Source of the DNA: Ceratobasidium sp. AG-K
Taxonomy: Eukaryota; Basidiomycota; Agaricomycetes; Cantharellales; Ceratobasidiaceae
Assembly: GCA_037039685.1 (NCBI GenBank)
Contig: JAWNGF010000001.1
Location: forward strand, 7,316,001-7,380,000
Direction: 5' to 3'
Length of the DNA stretch: 64,000 nucleotides
How positions within the stretch are numbered: the stretch's first letter is position 1; each line of letters starts with the position of its first letter. The notes beneath the pieces were generated by a model. The model saw only the letters and a program-made list of their open reading frames with translations, searched no databases and was not told where the DNA came from. A program made the translations under genes and the position numbers. This document shows positions 23,601-36,300 of this stretch, in pieces.

Positions 23601-24925
23601 CTCTCTTCCATGTCTCAAAAATTTCTCGGCTGCTGTTCCGGCGCTTGTGCTGACTGGACATTCGATAGAACATATTGGATGGTCGGGCTCTCACCCGAAG
23701 CCGCACGATTCTTCAAGGCCCTATTGGTGCTGGTCCTCTACGCGCTGGCCATGACACTCTTTGTAAGTCTTTGATATTCCTCATTTAGGCTCGATCCGGC
23801 TAGAGCGGCTTCTCGGTTTGACTTGCTGGCGGGATTTCACCCGACGAGCGAGCTGGATTTCACATGACCCTGTCTGCGTCATTCCTCCGAGGCAGACAGG
23901 TGTCTTCCCGCTGGAGGTGGTTATCCCGCGACTGAGCCGGCGACTCACGCCTCCTATTACTCTGCCTCCTCGCTGTGATGCCCCTTTTCCTTCATTCGCG
24001 GTGTGCGAAAGATTTCCATTCACCGTGTGCGCACGTTCATTTTGTCGGTCCACCCGGGGCTTGGAGGGTCAACTGACCCGGGAGCCACGCCGGACCGCGA
24101 TCAATCTCGCGATTTTTTGGAGCGGCCGATTCATTTCGCGGTTGATCTCCCGAGCTGCGTTGGAGAAAGGATGATGCTGGGGATATCTCATGACCGTCAT
24201 TGTGTCTTTGTTCTCTTGTCACACTCCAACTGTCAAGAGTGGCGTAGCTGACGTCGAGTCTAGAATTTCCTATTGGCCTGCACGTTCCGGAATGGTGGGG
24301 TGGCGATTCTCATTAGCGCGCTGTTTAATCTATTCACTATGACCTATGCGGGATTCTGTAAGTCGCCGCGCTCCCGTGTTACGCCCACTAACGCTCCGCA
24401 GTTGTAAATCTTTCGGCGATCCCCCCCGTTTTACGATGGCTCCAATACTTTAGCGTTCTCAAATATCTCCTCGAGGCGCTCGCGGTAAACGAAGTCGGCT
24501 CGGGACTCATGATCCAGGATACGCTCGAGGGTGTGCCGGTGAACGTCTCCGCGGCGCTGATTATGAAGCTGCTCTTCGGGTTCGGGGAGAATAATTACTA
24601 TCGGTGAGTTGGCGGTTTTTTGTGGAGCGTTTGCGGGGGAAAGAGCCCGGTGTGAATCAGTGGCGCGCGGGATTGCTACGTGGCGTTGGATGTGGGGGCG
24701 GGACCGCTTGACAGCTCAGAGCGGGGCAACCGCCGGCCATTGAGAGGCGAGCCGGCCCTGCGTTCCTGGATATGCGAGTCAAGAGGGCGGGGGATCTGCG
24801 GGGATCGTCGGGATTGATGCTAACCGTTTGTTTCTAGCGACGTGCTTATTCTGTTTGCTTGGATTGCCGGACTCGGCGCTGGAGTGGTTGGAATGGTGTA
24901 TTGGAGGTTACGCGAGGTGCGGTGA
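20623..24925 (+). CDS. ADP1-like ABC transporter (ABCG half-transporter with EGF-like ectodomain)
   Basis: Thirteen exons (20623-20881, 20929-21095, 21140-21406, 21458-22216, 22268-22525, 22572-22681, 22735-23163, 23216-23345, 23397-23572, 23669-23762, 24264-24357, 24402-24603, 24838-24925) give 1010 aa without a frame break. Order: signal peptide (LALLLGLGLAGFASAQ), cysteine-rich EGF-like ectodomain (CVCPPGFGGSTC; CGCEDGWGGAGC), a membrane span near 320 (VIAGLAVLGTILVLIAVVL), then the ABC domain with Walker A GPSGAGKTT, signature LSGGERRRVS and Walker [13 protein letters not shown], and finally about six spans. This matches the yeast Adp1 plan, whose substrate is unknown. Introns at 23763-24263 (501 nt) and 24604-24837 (234 nt) are far longer than the others. 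Confidence 0.92.
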
Positions 24926-25939
24926 TTGTGTTCTGGGTTCTGGACAATGCGTTTGCTTGCTGTGTCTTTTTGATGTGTGGCATACACGAGCGGGGCGGTG
25001 CTTGTCCGAAACGTGTTCTCACTCTTCTTGGTTCGCTCTGTGGGGCGTGGATGTGGTTCATTGTCCTCGCTGTGGGCGCCCCGTAACGTGTTTTATTTGG
25101 CTGATTGTTGTATTTCGGGTATATACATGTATGGACGATAATCTCCTCGAGACCTATTTTGGTACAGGCCCGGTTTCGATGATGAACATCAAACGCTACC
25201 ACAAAAACAGCTACGACGAGAACGCACGACAAGGCAACGAAAAAAACTAGAATAGGCAACCCAAACAGCGCCCGACGAATGAGGCCTGATTCTAGTCGAG
25301 AAAGTCAGGGGCGTGCGGTGAGACGGTGGCGGAATTCAACATGGAAAGGAGGGCGATTCTCCGAGTGCCTGCCAGGTGGCCGGATCGCGCGCATTCCGCT
25401 GGCATCGCTTGCAGAAAATTTGCAAGTTCGTCACCAGGCGCAGACCGACTTTCCTTTTTTGGAGGGGTATATGCGTCAAAAACGTAATCTGGCGCTGGGG
25501 GTCGGCATGGCGAGACAGGGGTGTGCCAGTGCCGGAAGGGCGAGGAGATCATACGAGGGAGTTGAGGTTGCGCCCGGTCGGCAGGCTTGGCTTTAGCGAT
25601 GCGTGTATGCGGAGGGATGGATCGGGGAATCATGTGGCCGGTATGGAAGTGGAGCGATTGGACGGCGCAAGGGGGGTTTCCTAATAGGGGGAATTTTTCG
25701 TTGACCTGCCCTGTAGAACGGGTATGTAAAGGGGGGCTGGGGAGCGGTCGTCTCTCCTCACACCACCACTCTTAGAGGCTCCAAGCCACCCTTATAGAGC
25801 ATAGACTTTCCGAGTTCTTGTTGCGACACGCCTTGGTTTGCTCCGCCTGTAACTATTATCTAAATTTTTAAACTGGTACGAAATTTTCTAGCGTGGCGTC
25901 GTCGATCTCTCAGCGCTGACCCAGATGCAGTCTAGTACA
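24926..25939. other. Intergenic, 1.0 kb
   Basis: It contains the 3' flank of the ABC gene and the EF3 promoter and leader. Pyrimidine-rich patches near 25745-25775 precede EF3. Open frames here overlap on both strands and look accidental. Confidence 0.55.
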
Positions 25940-28900
25940 ATGGCCCCCGCTGCTCTTGCCGCTGCCCCCGCTGCTGCGCCGTCGCCCGCTGCCATCAAGG
26001 CCGCCGCTGCCGGCACCACCTCGCAGTTTGACACTGCCGCTCTCTTTGGCGCCGCCAAGGCTGCCCGCGAGGAGGCTGCTGCTGCCCTCGCTGCCCAAGT
26101 CAAGGCCGATGGCCCCGTCGTTCTCTCTGGCGTTGGATTCGTCCCTGCCGTCGTTGCGGCGCTTAATGACAAGAAGTCGCCGGCTGCCCGCGAGGGCGCT
26201 TGTGCTGCCATCTCGGTCCTTTGCGAGAAGGGCGCCGGCAAGTACCTCGAGCCGTATGTCGTCGATTCTGCCGAAGACGGCGTGTTCCGCTCTCTGCTCG
26301 AGGCATTTGCCGACAAGACCCCCGCCGTCCGCACTGCGTCGCTCGATGCTGTCCGCGAGCTCGTCCAGGTCATGAACCCCTGGGCTGCTGGCCTCGTCCT
26401 TCCCGCGCTTCTCCACCAGATCAAGACTGCAGGCAAGTGGCAGGTCAAGACCGGGTCGCTCGCCGTCCTCAACCAGCTCATCGTTAGCGCCCCCGACCAG
26501 ATGGCCAAGCTCTCGCCTGACATTATCCCCGTCCTCGCTGAGGCCATCTGGGACACCAAGGCCGACGTCAAAAAGGCCGCGCGCGAGTCGCTCACCAAGG
26601 CCACCGCTCTCGTGTCGAACAAGGATATCGAAAAGTTTATTCCTGCTTTGATTAATGCGTTGATTAATCCCGTTGAGGAGGTCCCCAAGACCATTCAGCT
26701 CCTCTCGGCTACCACATTCGTTTCTGAAGTCGATGCCCCTACCCTCTCTCTCATGGTCCCGCTCTTGTCGCGTGGTCTCCAGGAGCGCCTTACCGCCACC
26801 AAGCGCAAGGTCGCTGTGATCATCGACAACATGTCCAAGCTCGTCGACAATGAGTTCACCGTCCGCCCCTTCATCCCCAAGCTGCTCCCCGGCCTCATCA
26901 AGATTTCCGAGCAAGTCGCCGACCCCGAGGCCCGTGGTGTCGTCAACAAGGCCATTGCCACCCTCCGCCAAGTGGGCAAGATTGCCGATTCCGACGATGG
27001 CGCGAACCTTCCTCCCGTCAAGGCCCACGAACCCGCTGCGATTGCCGCGTCGATCTCCGTCCAGTACAAGAAGTCTGGTGCCAACCCCGCCCCCGAGGCT
27101 GCCAACCCCGTCGTCCAGTACGCGGCCCGCCTCATCGTCAACCTCCTGTCCGCTCGCAACTTTGACGTCCCTGCCTGGGAGGGTGCTCTCGTTCCCTACT
27201 TTGAGCTCCTCACTTCGTCTCCCGAGCCCGCCTCGGTTGCCCGCGAGCTCTTGCTCCGCTCTGCCAACGAGGCCGACGATGCCGAGGGCGACAATGAGGA
27301 CGAGGAGGAGGGTGAGGATCTGTGCAACTGCCAGTTCTCGCTCGCCTATGGTGCCAAGATTCTTCTGAACACGGCCAATCTCCGTCTCAAGCGCGGTAAC
27401 CGCTATGGTCTCTGCGGTCGCAACGGTTCCGGCAAGTCGACGCTCATGCGTGCCATTACCAACGGGTAAGCGCTTTGTTATTGGTCATGATTATGTACTA
27501 ACTCGTCTCTAGTCAAGTCGAAGGCTTCCCATCGCCCGACGAGGTTCGCACCTTCTACGTCGAGCATGACATTGACGGCTCCGACGCCGAAACCTCGGTC
27601 GTCTCGTTCATCTTGTCCGACAAGCGCGTCCAGGCCGAGGAGAAGGAGATCCGCGAGACCCTCACCACGCTCGGATTCGACGACACCCGCCAAGCCGCCG
27701 CCATCGGTTCGCTCTCTGGTGGCTGGAAGATGAAGCTCGCCCTCGCTCGCGCCATGCTCTTCAAGGCCGACATTCTCTTGCTCGATGAGCCCACCAACCA
27801 CTTGGACGTTGTCAACATTGCCTGGCTCGAGAACTACCTCACCTCGCTCAAGACCTGCACTTCGAGTACGTCCATCGACTGTTATTTCTTCTCTTACTAA
27901 CGTCCTTTTAGTCATTGTCTCTCACGATTCCGGTTTCCTCAACAACACGATCACCGATGTGCTCCACCTCAACCGCTTCAAGATCAAGCGCTACCGCGGT
28001 AACCTCGAGGCTTTCGTCAAGGCCGTCCCCGAGGCCAAGTCCTACTACACCCTGGAAGCCGCCGAGGACTACAAGTTCAAGCTCCCCGATCCCCCCATGC
28101 TCGAGGGTGTCAAGACCAAGGAGAAGTCGTTGCTCAAGATGCGCAAGGTCGGGTTCCAGTACCCCACCCAGCCCGTCCAGCAGCTCTACGATATCACTCT
28201 CCAAGTCTCGCTGTCGTCGCGCGTCGCCGTCCTCGGCCCCAACGGTTCCGGCAAGTCTACCCTCGTCAAGCTCCTCATTGGCGACATGGAGCCCAACAAG
28301 GGCGGTGAGGTCTGGAAGCACCCCAACTTGGTCATTGGCTACGTCGCCCAGCACGCTTTCCACCACATCGATCACCACCTCGACAAGACCCCGCTCGAGT
28401 ACATGCTCTGGCGCTACCAGACTGGCGAGGACTTGGAAGAGATGGGCAAGGCCGCACGCCAGATCACGAGGAGGAGCAGCAGAAGATGAAGGAGGGCGGT
28501 GTTGTCGTCGTCGAAGGTGTCAAGCGCCTCATTGACGAGATCGTCTCGCGCAAGAAGCTCAAGCAAAGCTACGAGTACGAGGTTTCGTTCAAGAACATGT
28601 CGTCGACCGAGAACATCTGGCTCCCTCGTGATGAACTCATCCAGCGTGGCTTCGAGAAGGTTAGTCACAATGTTCTCGTCATTGACCAGCGCTAATATTT
28701 ATCCGTCTACAGAAAGTCCTCGAGCTCGACACTCGCGAGGCTCAGCGTCTTGGTCTCCTCCGCCCCCTCGTCCGCCGCGAGATCGAGAAGCACTTTGCCG
28801 ACTTTGGTCTCGAGCCCGAGTTTGTCTCCCACAACACCATGCGTGGTCTCTCGGGTGGTCAAAAGGTCAAGATTGTGCTCGGTGCCGCGACCTGGCGTCG

Positions 28901-29291
28901 TCCCCACGTCATCTGCCTCGACGAGCCGACCAACTACCTCGATCGCGAGTCGCTCGCTGCGCTCATCGAGGCGCTCAAGGTCTTCGAGGGAGGTGTGCTC
29001 GTCATTACCCACAACCGTGACTTCTCCGAGTCCCTGTGCAAGGAAGTCTGGGCGATGCGCGACGGCCGTCTCGAGGCGTCTGGCCACAACTGGGTCGAAG
29101 GTCAAGGTTCCGGCCCGAGGATCGACAAGAAGGACGGCGAGGAAGAGGACCAGTACGACGCCATGGGCAACAAGGTCGACAAGGCCAAGGGCAAGAAGAA
29201 GTTGACCAGCAGCGAGGCGCGCAAGGCCAAGAAGGACCGCATGGCGAGGCGCAAGCGCGGTGAAGAGGTCTTTTCCGATGAGGAGCTCTAA
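25940..29291 (+). CDS. TEF3: Translation elongation factor 3 (EF3), one frameshift
   Basis: Fungal-specific ribosome-associated ABC ATPase that helps release deacyl-tRNA from the E site. Exons are 25940-27465, 27513-27865, 27912-28659 and 28713-29291, about 1068 aa. It has HEAT repeats (about 30-330). ABC1 has [28 protein letters not shown] and [14 protein letters not shown]2 has [14 protein letters not shown], an inserted chromodomain-like part, [16 protein letters not shown] and [11 protein letters not shown]. The tail is lysine-rich ([22 protein letters not shown]). One base is missing after 28467: KAARQIT runs into a wrong frame, whereas adding one base gives [11 protein letters not shown]. 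Exon length also falls one short. As EF3 is normally essential, I read this as a sequence error. The ATG at 25940 has the better context; 25925 is an alternative. Confidence 0.96.
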
Positions 29292-30209
29292 TCGCCCCCT
29301 GCCTGCCGTCTTTCTTTTGGATCTCGTGTACTTGTGTGTCTTTGTTCGATTATGTCTTGAAGTAGCGTACTGTGATGACCTGAAGTTTTTATCTGTGATT
29401 GTTAATATACTATCTTTGTCTCTCTATTCGTGTGATTGAGTTGGGTGAATCGGGCGATGGGGGAAGGGGGAAGGGTTTGGCTTGGTCGAGGAGCCAATAA
29501 GAGGGAGGGGATTGGTGATCGTCCCCATGTACTTCGTACAAGACATGCTTAAGTAGAAATTTTACAGAAATGGCTGGGTGGGCGGTCGTCGTTCGTCCCA
29601 CTCCAGGAAAGTGCTCAATCTCAAGGCCTGCTCGTGTATCTTCTAAGATTTTCTCGACGTATTCTCCTCACGGTTAGAGTTTTTGTATCAATTCAGCGCG
29701 TCCCACTCCGAACTATAAGAATGCATAATTTGCAGTTTAGGAGATACTTAGGAATTTGTTGGATGAATATTGTCTCGACTCTACCCATTTGACAACCTCA
29801 ACCGCGCTGGGGCACGTCCACTTCGATAACATCGCGTAAACGAGTACGGATTTTGTCGAGCATTGCCATCGAACTGGGAAAATGCTAAATTTATTTAGAC
29901 AACGTAAGGTATCCGCACAGCGCGGGTTCGGCATTCGGGTTCGACTGCGAATGAGTCTAAATGTACCAATGAATTGGGGGGAGCTCGAGTGGACATCGAA
30001 CATCGATCTATGATAGAAAATCGGTGAGACCTAGGAAACCCTGTTCGAGTCGAGCTGCCGTTGGTCGTTGGATGCATTTAAGTTGTGGCGATTGTAACGC
30101 TTGTAACGCAAACGCCACGCGGCTGACCCCCGTGTCTTGGCTAGCGTATATAATCAAGGTCGGGGCACTGTGCTGCTCCTTACCCCTTAAATAAACTGTC
30201 TGCAATAAT
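29292..30209. other. Intergenic, 0.9 kb
   Basis: EF3 3' flank, then AT-rich DNA. A TATA-like GTATATAA at 30146-30153 lies about 60 nt upstream of the NACHT/WD40 remnant's ATG. No gene seen. Confidence 0.5.
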
Positions 30210-32795
30210 ATGTCGTCTCGCACACAACCTGCCAACCAGCTTGGGGCATCAAGCCCCAACCCTCCAGTTAGCGTTTCCCAAAGGACATCTGGCGCCGCAC
30301 CCAACCCAACCCGATCATCCTCGGTCGCAACGGTTATTCCTCCCCGGGGGTCGTTCTCTCCTGGGCAGGGCGTACGGTCTTGTCAACTCTCAAAGGATCG
30401 ATGAGATTTTTGCAAAAATCTTGTCGGATGTTTCCCCCCCTCGAGACAACTGCAAGGGACCTGCTGGAGGTTTTGGAATCAATCGAAGTAAGCGTCAAAG
30501 TACAAGTGCACCTTCTCTTGGACCAGATACCGAATCTTTATTGTCTTTAGGCTATCAACCACAATGATCGAGACTTTCGCGAGATAGCGTCGGAATTACC
30601 GCAGTGGGAAATCATTCTTTCTGCGTACCTATCCGACTCGCAATCGGAAAGATTGTCCAGGTGGGTCGAGAAACTGGTGGAGTAGACCAACTTATCTTCC
30701 TATGGTCCAGATTTATATATCTGATATTTGAACCTGCAGGGAGCTTGCGGGACAGTGCGAATATATCAAGACCCAACAGCAGAGCGGAAAAATAACCCGA
30801 ATTGTGAATTGTGAACAAACAATGGACGAGCTAAGGGGGTTCCATCGTCGTATCGAGACCTCGTTCCGTCAACTGAAGGTATGGATGGATGCAAGTCAGC
30901 GTTCAATGAATTCGAATAATCCTACAGACTGACGCGGATTTAAGTACATGGAAGATCGCCGATGATCTTTTGAAGGCATGTAGTGATAGTCAACCTGAGT
31001 TTTTGTTAGCTAAGTTAGGTGAATTACTAGGATACGCGACTGAGCGGACTTCAACCCGCTCATGATGCACGTTATGACTCGAGTTTTTATGACGAAATTC
31101 AACGTGGTGGATGCTTCCAGAACACGCGTGTGTCGGTTCTCGAAGAGATACGAGGCTGGATTTGGAGCGATAGCGATATAAAGATCTACGGATGAACGGC
31201 ATGGTTGGAACCGGCAAGACAACGATAGAATACAGTGTATGCGCCGCGTTCAAGCAACATGGACGACTCGGTGCTAGTTTCTTTTGCTCTCGAGCGTCCC
31301 CCGAGTGCCGAGACGTCAAAAGGATCCTACCTACAATTGCCTACCAGTTGGCACAACACTTCTATCCGTTCCGTTCAAGTCTCTGCCAAATACACTCCGA
31401 GTATGGCACGCATATAGTGGTTCTATGCTTAGTAGCCCGCTTGAAGTTCATACCGATGTAGTCTCATCTGTCGCATTTTCTTCCGACAGCGAACACCTTG
31501 TTTCTGGTTCGTGGGACTGCACGATTTGCCTCTGGGACATACGCAGTAGCGCGCCGACTGGCAGCTTGTTCAAGGGTCACACTAGTGGGATTTCATTTGT
31601 TGCCTTTTCACCTGACAGACCCGCGCTGATCTCCAGCTCTTGGGATCGCAGCATCCGGGTGTGGGATATTCAGAGTAGTGCATCACTCCACGGTCTATGC
31701 AATGGACATACCCAGCCCGTTTCTGCTATTGCGCTCTCGTCTGACAGCACTCGCATTGTTTCTGGTTCGAGTGATGGTACGGTCAGAGTGTGGGACATGC
31801 AGAGCGGTGCCCCCTTTGGTCCGTCATTCCAAGGCCACGATAGAGCTGTTGAGGCTGTCTCCTTTATTTCCCGGGATACACGTGTGGTTTCTGGTTCCCG
31901 TGATTGCACAACTCGAGTATGGGAGGTGATGGGTGAGCCCGCGTGTAACGAACCACTTTATGGTCATACTGGCGCGGTTAGGTCAGTTGCACTCTCCCTC
32001 GATGGTACACTCCTTCATACATTCTCCGACGACGGCACTATGCAACGATGGTCCATCCTTACCAACTCACCACCCACACCGCTGTCCGAACCTCGTGGTG
32101 GTGATATGATGCATGTCTGACGCTTTCCCAGGTTCAGCTATCTACTCCACGATACAGATTCCAACGATCCATTTCCTTATACCACCACAGACGATGCTAC
32201 CGTGCTACCGCCGCCATGATCCGCCGCTGGCCCCTTTGCGTGTACCATCTGCCCATGTTATTCATCTCCAAACTGCCATTCGACACCCCGTACTCAAGAT
32301 TCCAAGAAGCCCCAAATCTCTTGTTTATCCCACATTCCAGCTGAACCGAGCCTGAATCTGCAGTACGGTGTTTTTCCCTTTCCTCGAACGGCTTTCATAT
32401 CGTCTCGGGTGATCGCAGCGGCAATGTCTGAGTGTGGGACGCGCGCGATGGCACTCTGCTCCACGTGTTTCGTGAGCATTTCAGCGATGTGCCCTGTGTT
32501 GCGTTTTCAAGTAATGGTGCCCATCTTGCCTCTGGGTTCGATGTTCATACTATCTGGGTCTGGGATATTGGCAGCGCGCGCGCCGTGCATGTACTGAAGG
32601 GGCACACTGGTGCGGTTAGGTCAGTCACATTCAGCTCCAGTGACAGCACAGTTCGGCAGTGGGATGCGCATAGCGGTGCTTCTCTGAGTGAAACAATTTA
32701 GGGACCATGAATGTGCGGTCCGCTGTGTCGCGTGTTCGCCCGATTGCAGATATATTGTCTCTGGGGGCGATGATTTCACAATTCGAGTCTGGTAA
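30210..32795 (+). pseudogene. NACHT/WD40 (NWD/NLR-like) gene remnant
   Basis: The N-terminus MSSRTQPANQLGASSP, a helical region with at least four introns, and TDADLSTWKIADDLLK/DTRLSGLQPAHDARYDS resemble fungal NWD-type proteins. A P-loop GMVGTGKTT follows at 31195 with GASFFCSRASPECRDVKR. Only about 65 codons later, near 31385, WD40 repeats begin in another frame (LVSGSWDCTICLWD, RIVSGSSDGTVRVWD), so most of the NACHT domain is missing. Five or more WD repeats run to a stop at 32118-32120. Further WD sequence at 32400-32795 has an in-frame TGA (GNV-stop-VWD) and another frameshift near 32697. Breaks near 30330 and 31190 are single-base. Such genes mediate fungal non-self recognition; this copy looks dead. 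Confidence 0.8.
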
Positions 32796-33333
32796 AGCTC
32801 TCAATCCTCATCGCAATCCCCAATGCTACGAGAGCTGAAACACGTGAAGGATGATTGGTATATGCATCCCACTTCATATGAAACCATGCTTTGGCTCCCG
32901 ATCGAACTACGTTCATCCTTTCCTTGCCAGCAACATACTTACTATCTCGTCAGAGGGTTCGCTTTTTGCGAGATCTAGTGACCTCTTACTAGGTGAATCG
33001 TAGAGCCAGTGTTATGAGTACCCGAGTAGCGGGGTCCAGCGATGAGTCCTTGTACTAATACATGAAATCCAAGTGGCATCTGGTGTTGCAGCCGTGCTTG
33101 CATCATAAAAATAAGCTCCAAGGAGAGTGTTCAAAGGATCAAGCTTGATGATTAGCTTTCCCACGCACTACATGCTAATGGGACTGCGCTTGTTTTGGGA
33201 CATCACTCGGCACTGAAATCCGTAATAACTTCTGTCTAATAATCAATATCGTAAAGATGTATTAAACCGCCCTCATGACGGTGGGACTATGGCAATAAGT
33301 GTACTTCTATAAATCGAACCATTCCCAAGCTAT
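32796..33333. other. Intergenic, 0.54 kb
   Basis: It separates the pseudogene from the 3' end of the inverted ABC transporter. Nothing recognised. Confidence 0.6.
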
Positions 33334-36300
33334 CTACCGCCTCGAAAACTTGAACAGCTTGGACCCCACAAGCGTCACTAACGTGTTGAACACAGTGAAC
33401 GCGATCATAATTCCCAAGTCCCGCCAACGTGTATCGAACGAGATACCAAGGCCAGAGTAAAAGTCGTCGCCGTATGCGTATGGACAATACCGACCTGTAT
33501 ATGAGTGTCAGCTAGTTAATCGCTAGATTGGTTGAAATAGATCCTTACAATCTGCGGTTGCATCTGGGTTATCAAGGTACCCCACGCTAGCGTTCACAAA
33601 GTCGCCAGCCCATTGGAGGCAAGTCTCGCCCGAAGGAGGCTGGAACACGGCAAACTCGATCGGCGAACAGGTAATCTTCAGCCCGTGAAGCTCGGTCGAG
33701 ACCATACCAGAGATGAGACGCGTGAACGGATCAAGCTCGTACAACCAGGAGCGCCAGAACTTGGGGATGGACTCCTTGGGAATCATAACGCCACAGAAGA
33801 TCGAGAACTAGGGCATGGTGAGTAAAGCGGCTCTTCCAAGACGAGCAGGTCGGACATACTGTGACCAGAATGAATGGATTGAGAAGAGAAGCGATGAAAA
33901 TGGTCGGAGTTAGGGCGGCAACCATTTGACCCAGGGTCACCGCGAAAACCTAAGAAGAAAGTGAGTATAAGACGGAGGTGGTGGCCGGGGTAAACGTACC
34001 TCCATCACCAAGAACATGAGGAACTGGTATCCCGCACGACTTGTCTCGTACTGGAAGCCAGCGGGATAGTAGAAGAGCAAGAAGTAGACAACGGCGCACA
34101 ACAGGCTAAGCAGGCGACATGAGACCGTGTATGCGTTTCAAGGAGAAAGCCACTCACGAATAAGGCATCTCAGCCATTAGCTGACCAAGAGCAAACGCAT
34201 ACTCAGAGTACATGCGCGACGAGGATTCGCGAATGAAGATCATGCGTGCCAAGATAAACATGGGCTCAACCTGGGAGATGATAATCGCAGGCATGATAGT
34301 CGCCATGAAGATCGAGAAGACACGGTATTGTAGCTCCTGAGCCGAGTTACCGAGTTGAAGGAAGGTCAAGCTGGTGAGAAGTGCGATGATACCATGCGTA
34401 AAGAGGCGAGTGAACCCGTAGTCAGGCTGGCGCCAGAAGGCCGTGAGAGTACGCTCAGAGACGACCTTGAGCTGGTGCATAAACGGAGTGGCATATTTGT
34501 CGTTGGCCTTGGGATCGAATACTGTTGGTTGCTTGGCCGCGTCTTCCTTAATCTGGGCGATCTCTTGCTTGACTCGAGCAAAGTTGCTGCTCTGTCGCCA
34601 CAGTTCAGCCCAGTCAGTCGGCCCAATGCGCTCACGAGACCCAGCGCCAATAGCCTCGAGCATGAATTCAGCAGGGTTGGCATCCGGAGGGCATTCGGCT
34701 CCGCGTTCGCCGAGGTACTCGACGAGATGTTGGCTGTCCTTGCCGATGGGTCCGAAGTACACACATTCACCGCCACGTTGGAGCAGAAGAAGGTTGTCGA
34801 ACTGCTCAAACAGGAGGGCGTTGGGCTGATGGATCGTGCACAGGATGGCTTGACCGCCGGCAGCGAGCTTCTTCAGGAACCGGACAATGTTGTAGGCAGA
34901 TTGACCGTCGAGACCGCTGGTAGGCTCGTCGAGGAACAGCAATAGCTGGGGCTTGGCAGCGAGTTCGACACCGATGGTGACGCGCTTGCGAGCTTCGACT
35001 CCGAGACCGAAACCGGGTTGACCGATCATCGCACTACGAAGTGATGGTAAGCGAAAAGTCCCATGACAAGCAATACGCTACTCACTCGGCGATATCCTCC
35101 ATCTCGAGCAGTGCAATAACCTCTTCAACATATGCATCCTTCTCCTCCTTGGACACCTCGTATGGCTGACGGAGGTAGGCAGAGAAACGAAGCGCCTCAC
35201 GGACGGTTGCGGTAGACTCGTGGACATCCAATTGCTCGCAGTACGCGGTGCCACGCTGGAAGGCAACACCTGTGCGCTCGCCGCCGATCAAAACGTCACC
35301 ATGGATAACACCAATCGTCTTGCGTCCGGCGAGAACGTCAAGCAATGTGGTCTTGCCAGCTCCAGAGGCACCCATAAGAGCGGTGAGAGTGCCGGGCTTG
35401 ACATATCCGAAGACCTTGTTGAGAAGCTGACGAGTCCCGCCGGGAACAGGGACGGTGTAATCGAGATTCTCCCAGGTGAACGCCTTGGTGGACTTGGTCA
35501 GGGTCCCGACTTCTTTCTCATCCTTAGTGTGACGGGCCGCAGCTTTGCGCTCCTTGAGACGCTGGTTGAGTTCTTTGGTCTCCTTGTCCTCCTTGGCGAA
35601 TATAGTAATGGCAACCGCATTTGCACCGTGCCTATGGGAGGAAAGGTGAGCTCCGGTTGCCGAATTTGCGGTGAGACGCTTACTGGAACTTCTCCATGGC
35701 TATAATCTGCAAGATGATGAAGGCGACCCAGAATAAGATCATGATGCCGAAGTTGCGCCAGAGCTGAGCCTTGGAGTACTCGTAGCTGGCGGAAATGTAC
35801 GCATCGCCTGTCATATGATGAATACCCCCATGTAGAACTCAATAAGACTCAAACTTACCAGATACTTGAGATTGTCCTGGGGAAGCTCCCAGCAGAGTGC
35901 AAACCTGGTTCGGTCCAAGAGAAGTCGGGTACTTGGTCACGCCCCCAACGTTGTGAGGAATAATATACGAGCTAGATGTTTTCGTTTCAATGTGCGCCCA
36001 AATACCAAATGGTAGATGAACTTACCCGTCGCAACTCATGTCGATCCGATAAAATTCGTTCTCCATCATCGACGCAAACCCATAATTAACCGGATTTCTG
36101 AAATCCCGTATTAGTCAAACCTCACCTCCAACTTTCAGTGCCATTCACACTTACAAGTACCAGATCCAAAACAGCCATCGCTTCATCGAGTATACAGGGA
36201 TCATGTAACCCGAGTAAATGACCATGAGCGTGACAATCGAAGCGGCGAGACGCGCAGCGATGTCGTAACCCTTGCAGATGATACCAATCTATAACCCAAG

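Noticed and set aside
25910..27028. Long minus-strand open frame (about 370 codons) opposite EF3
   Set aside because: It mirrors the biased codon use of the highly expressed EF3 exon; it has no domain and no splice pattern.
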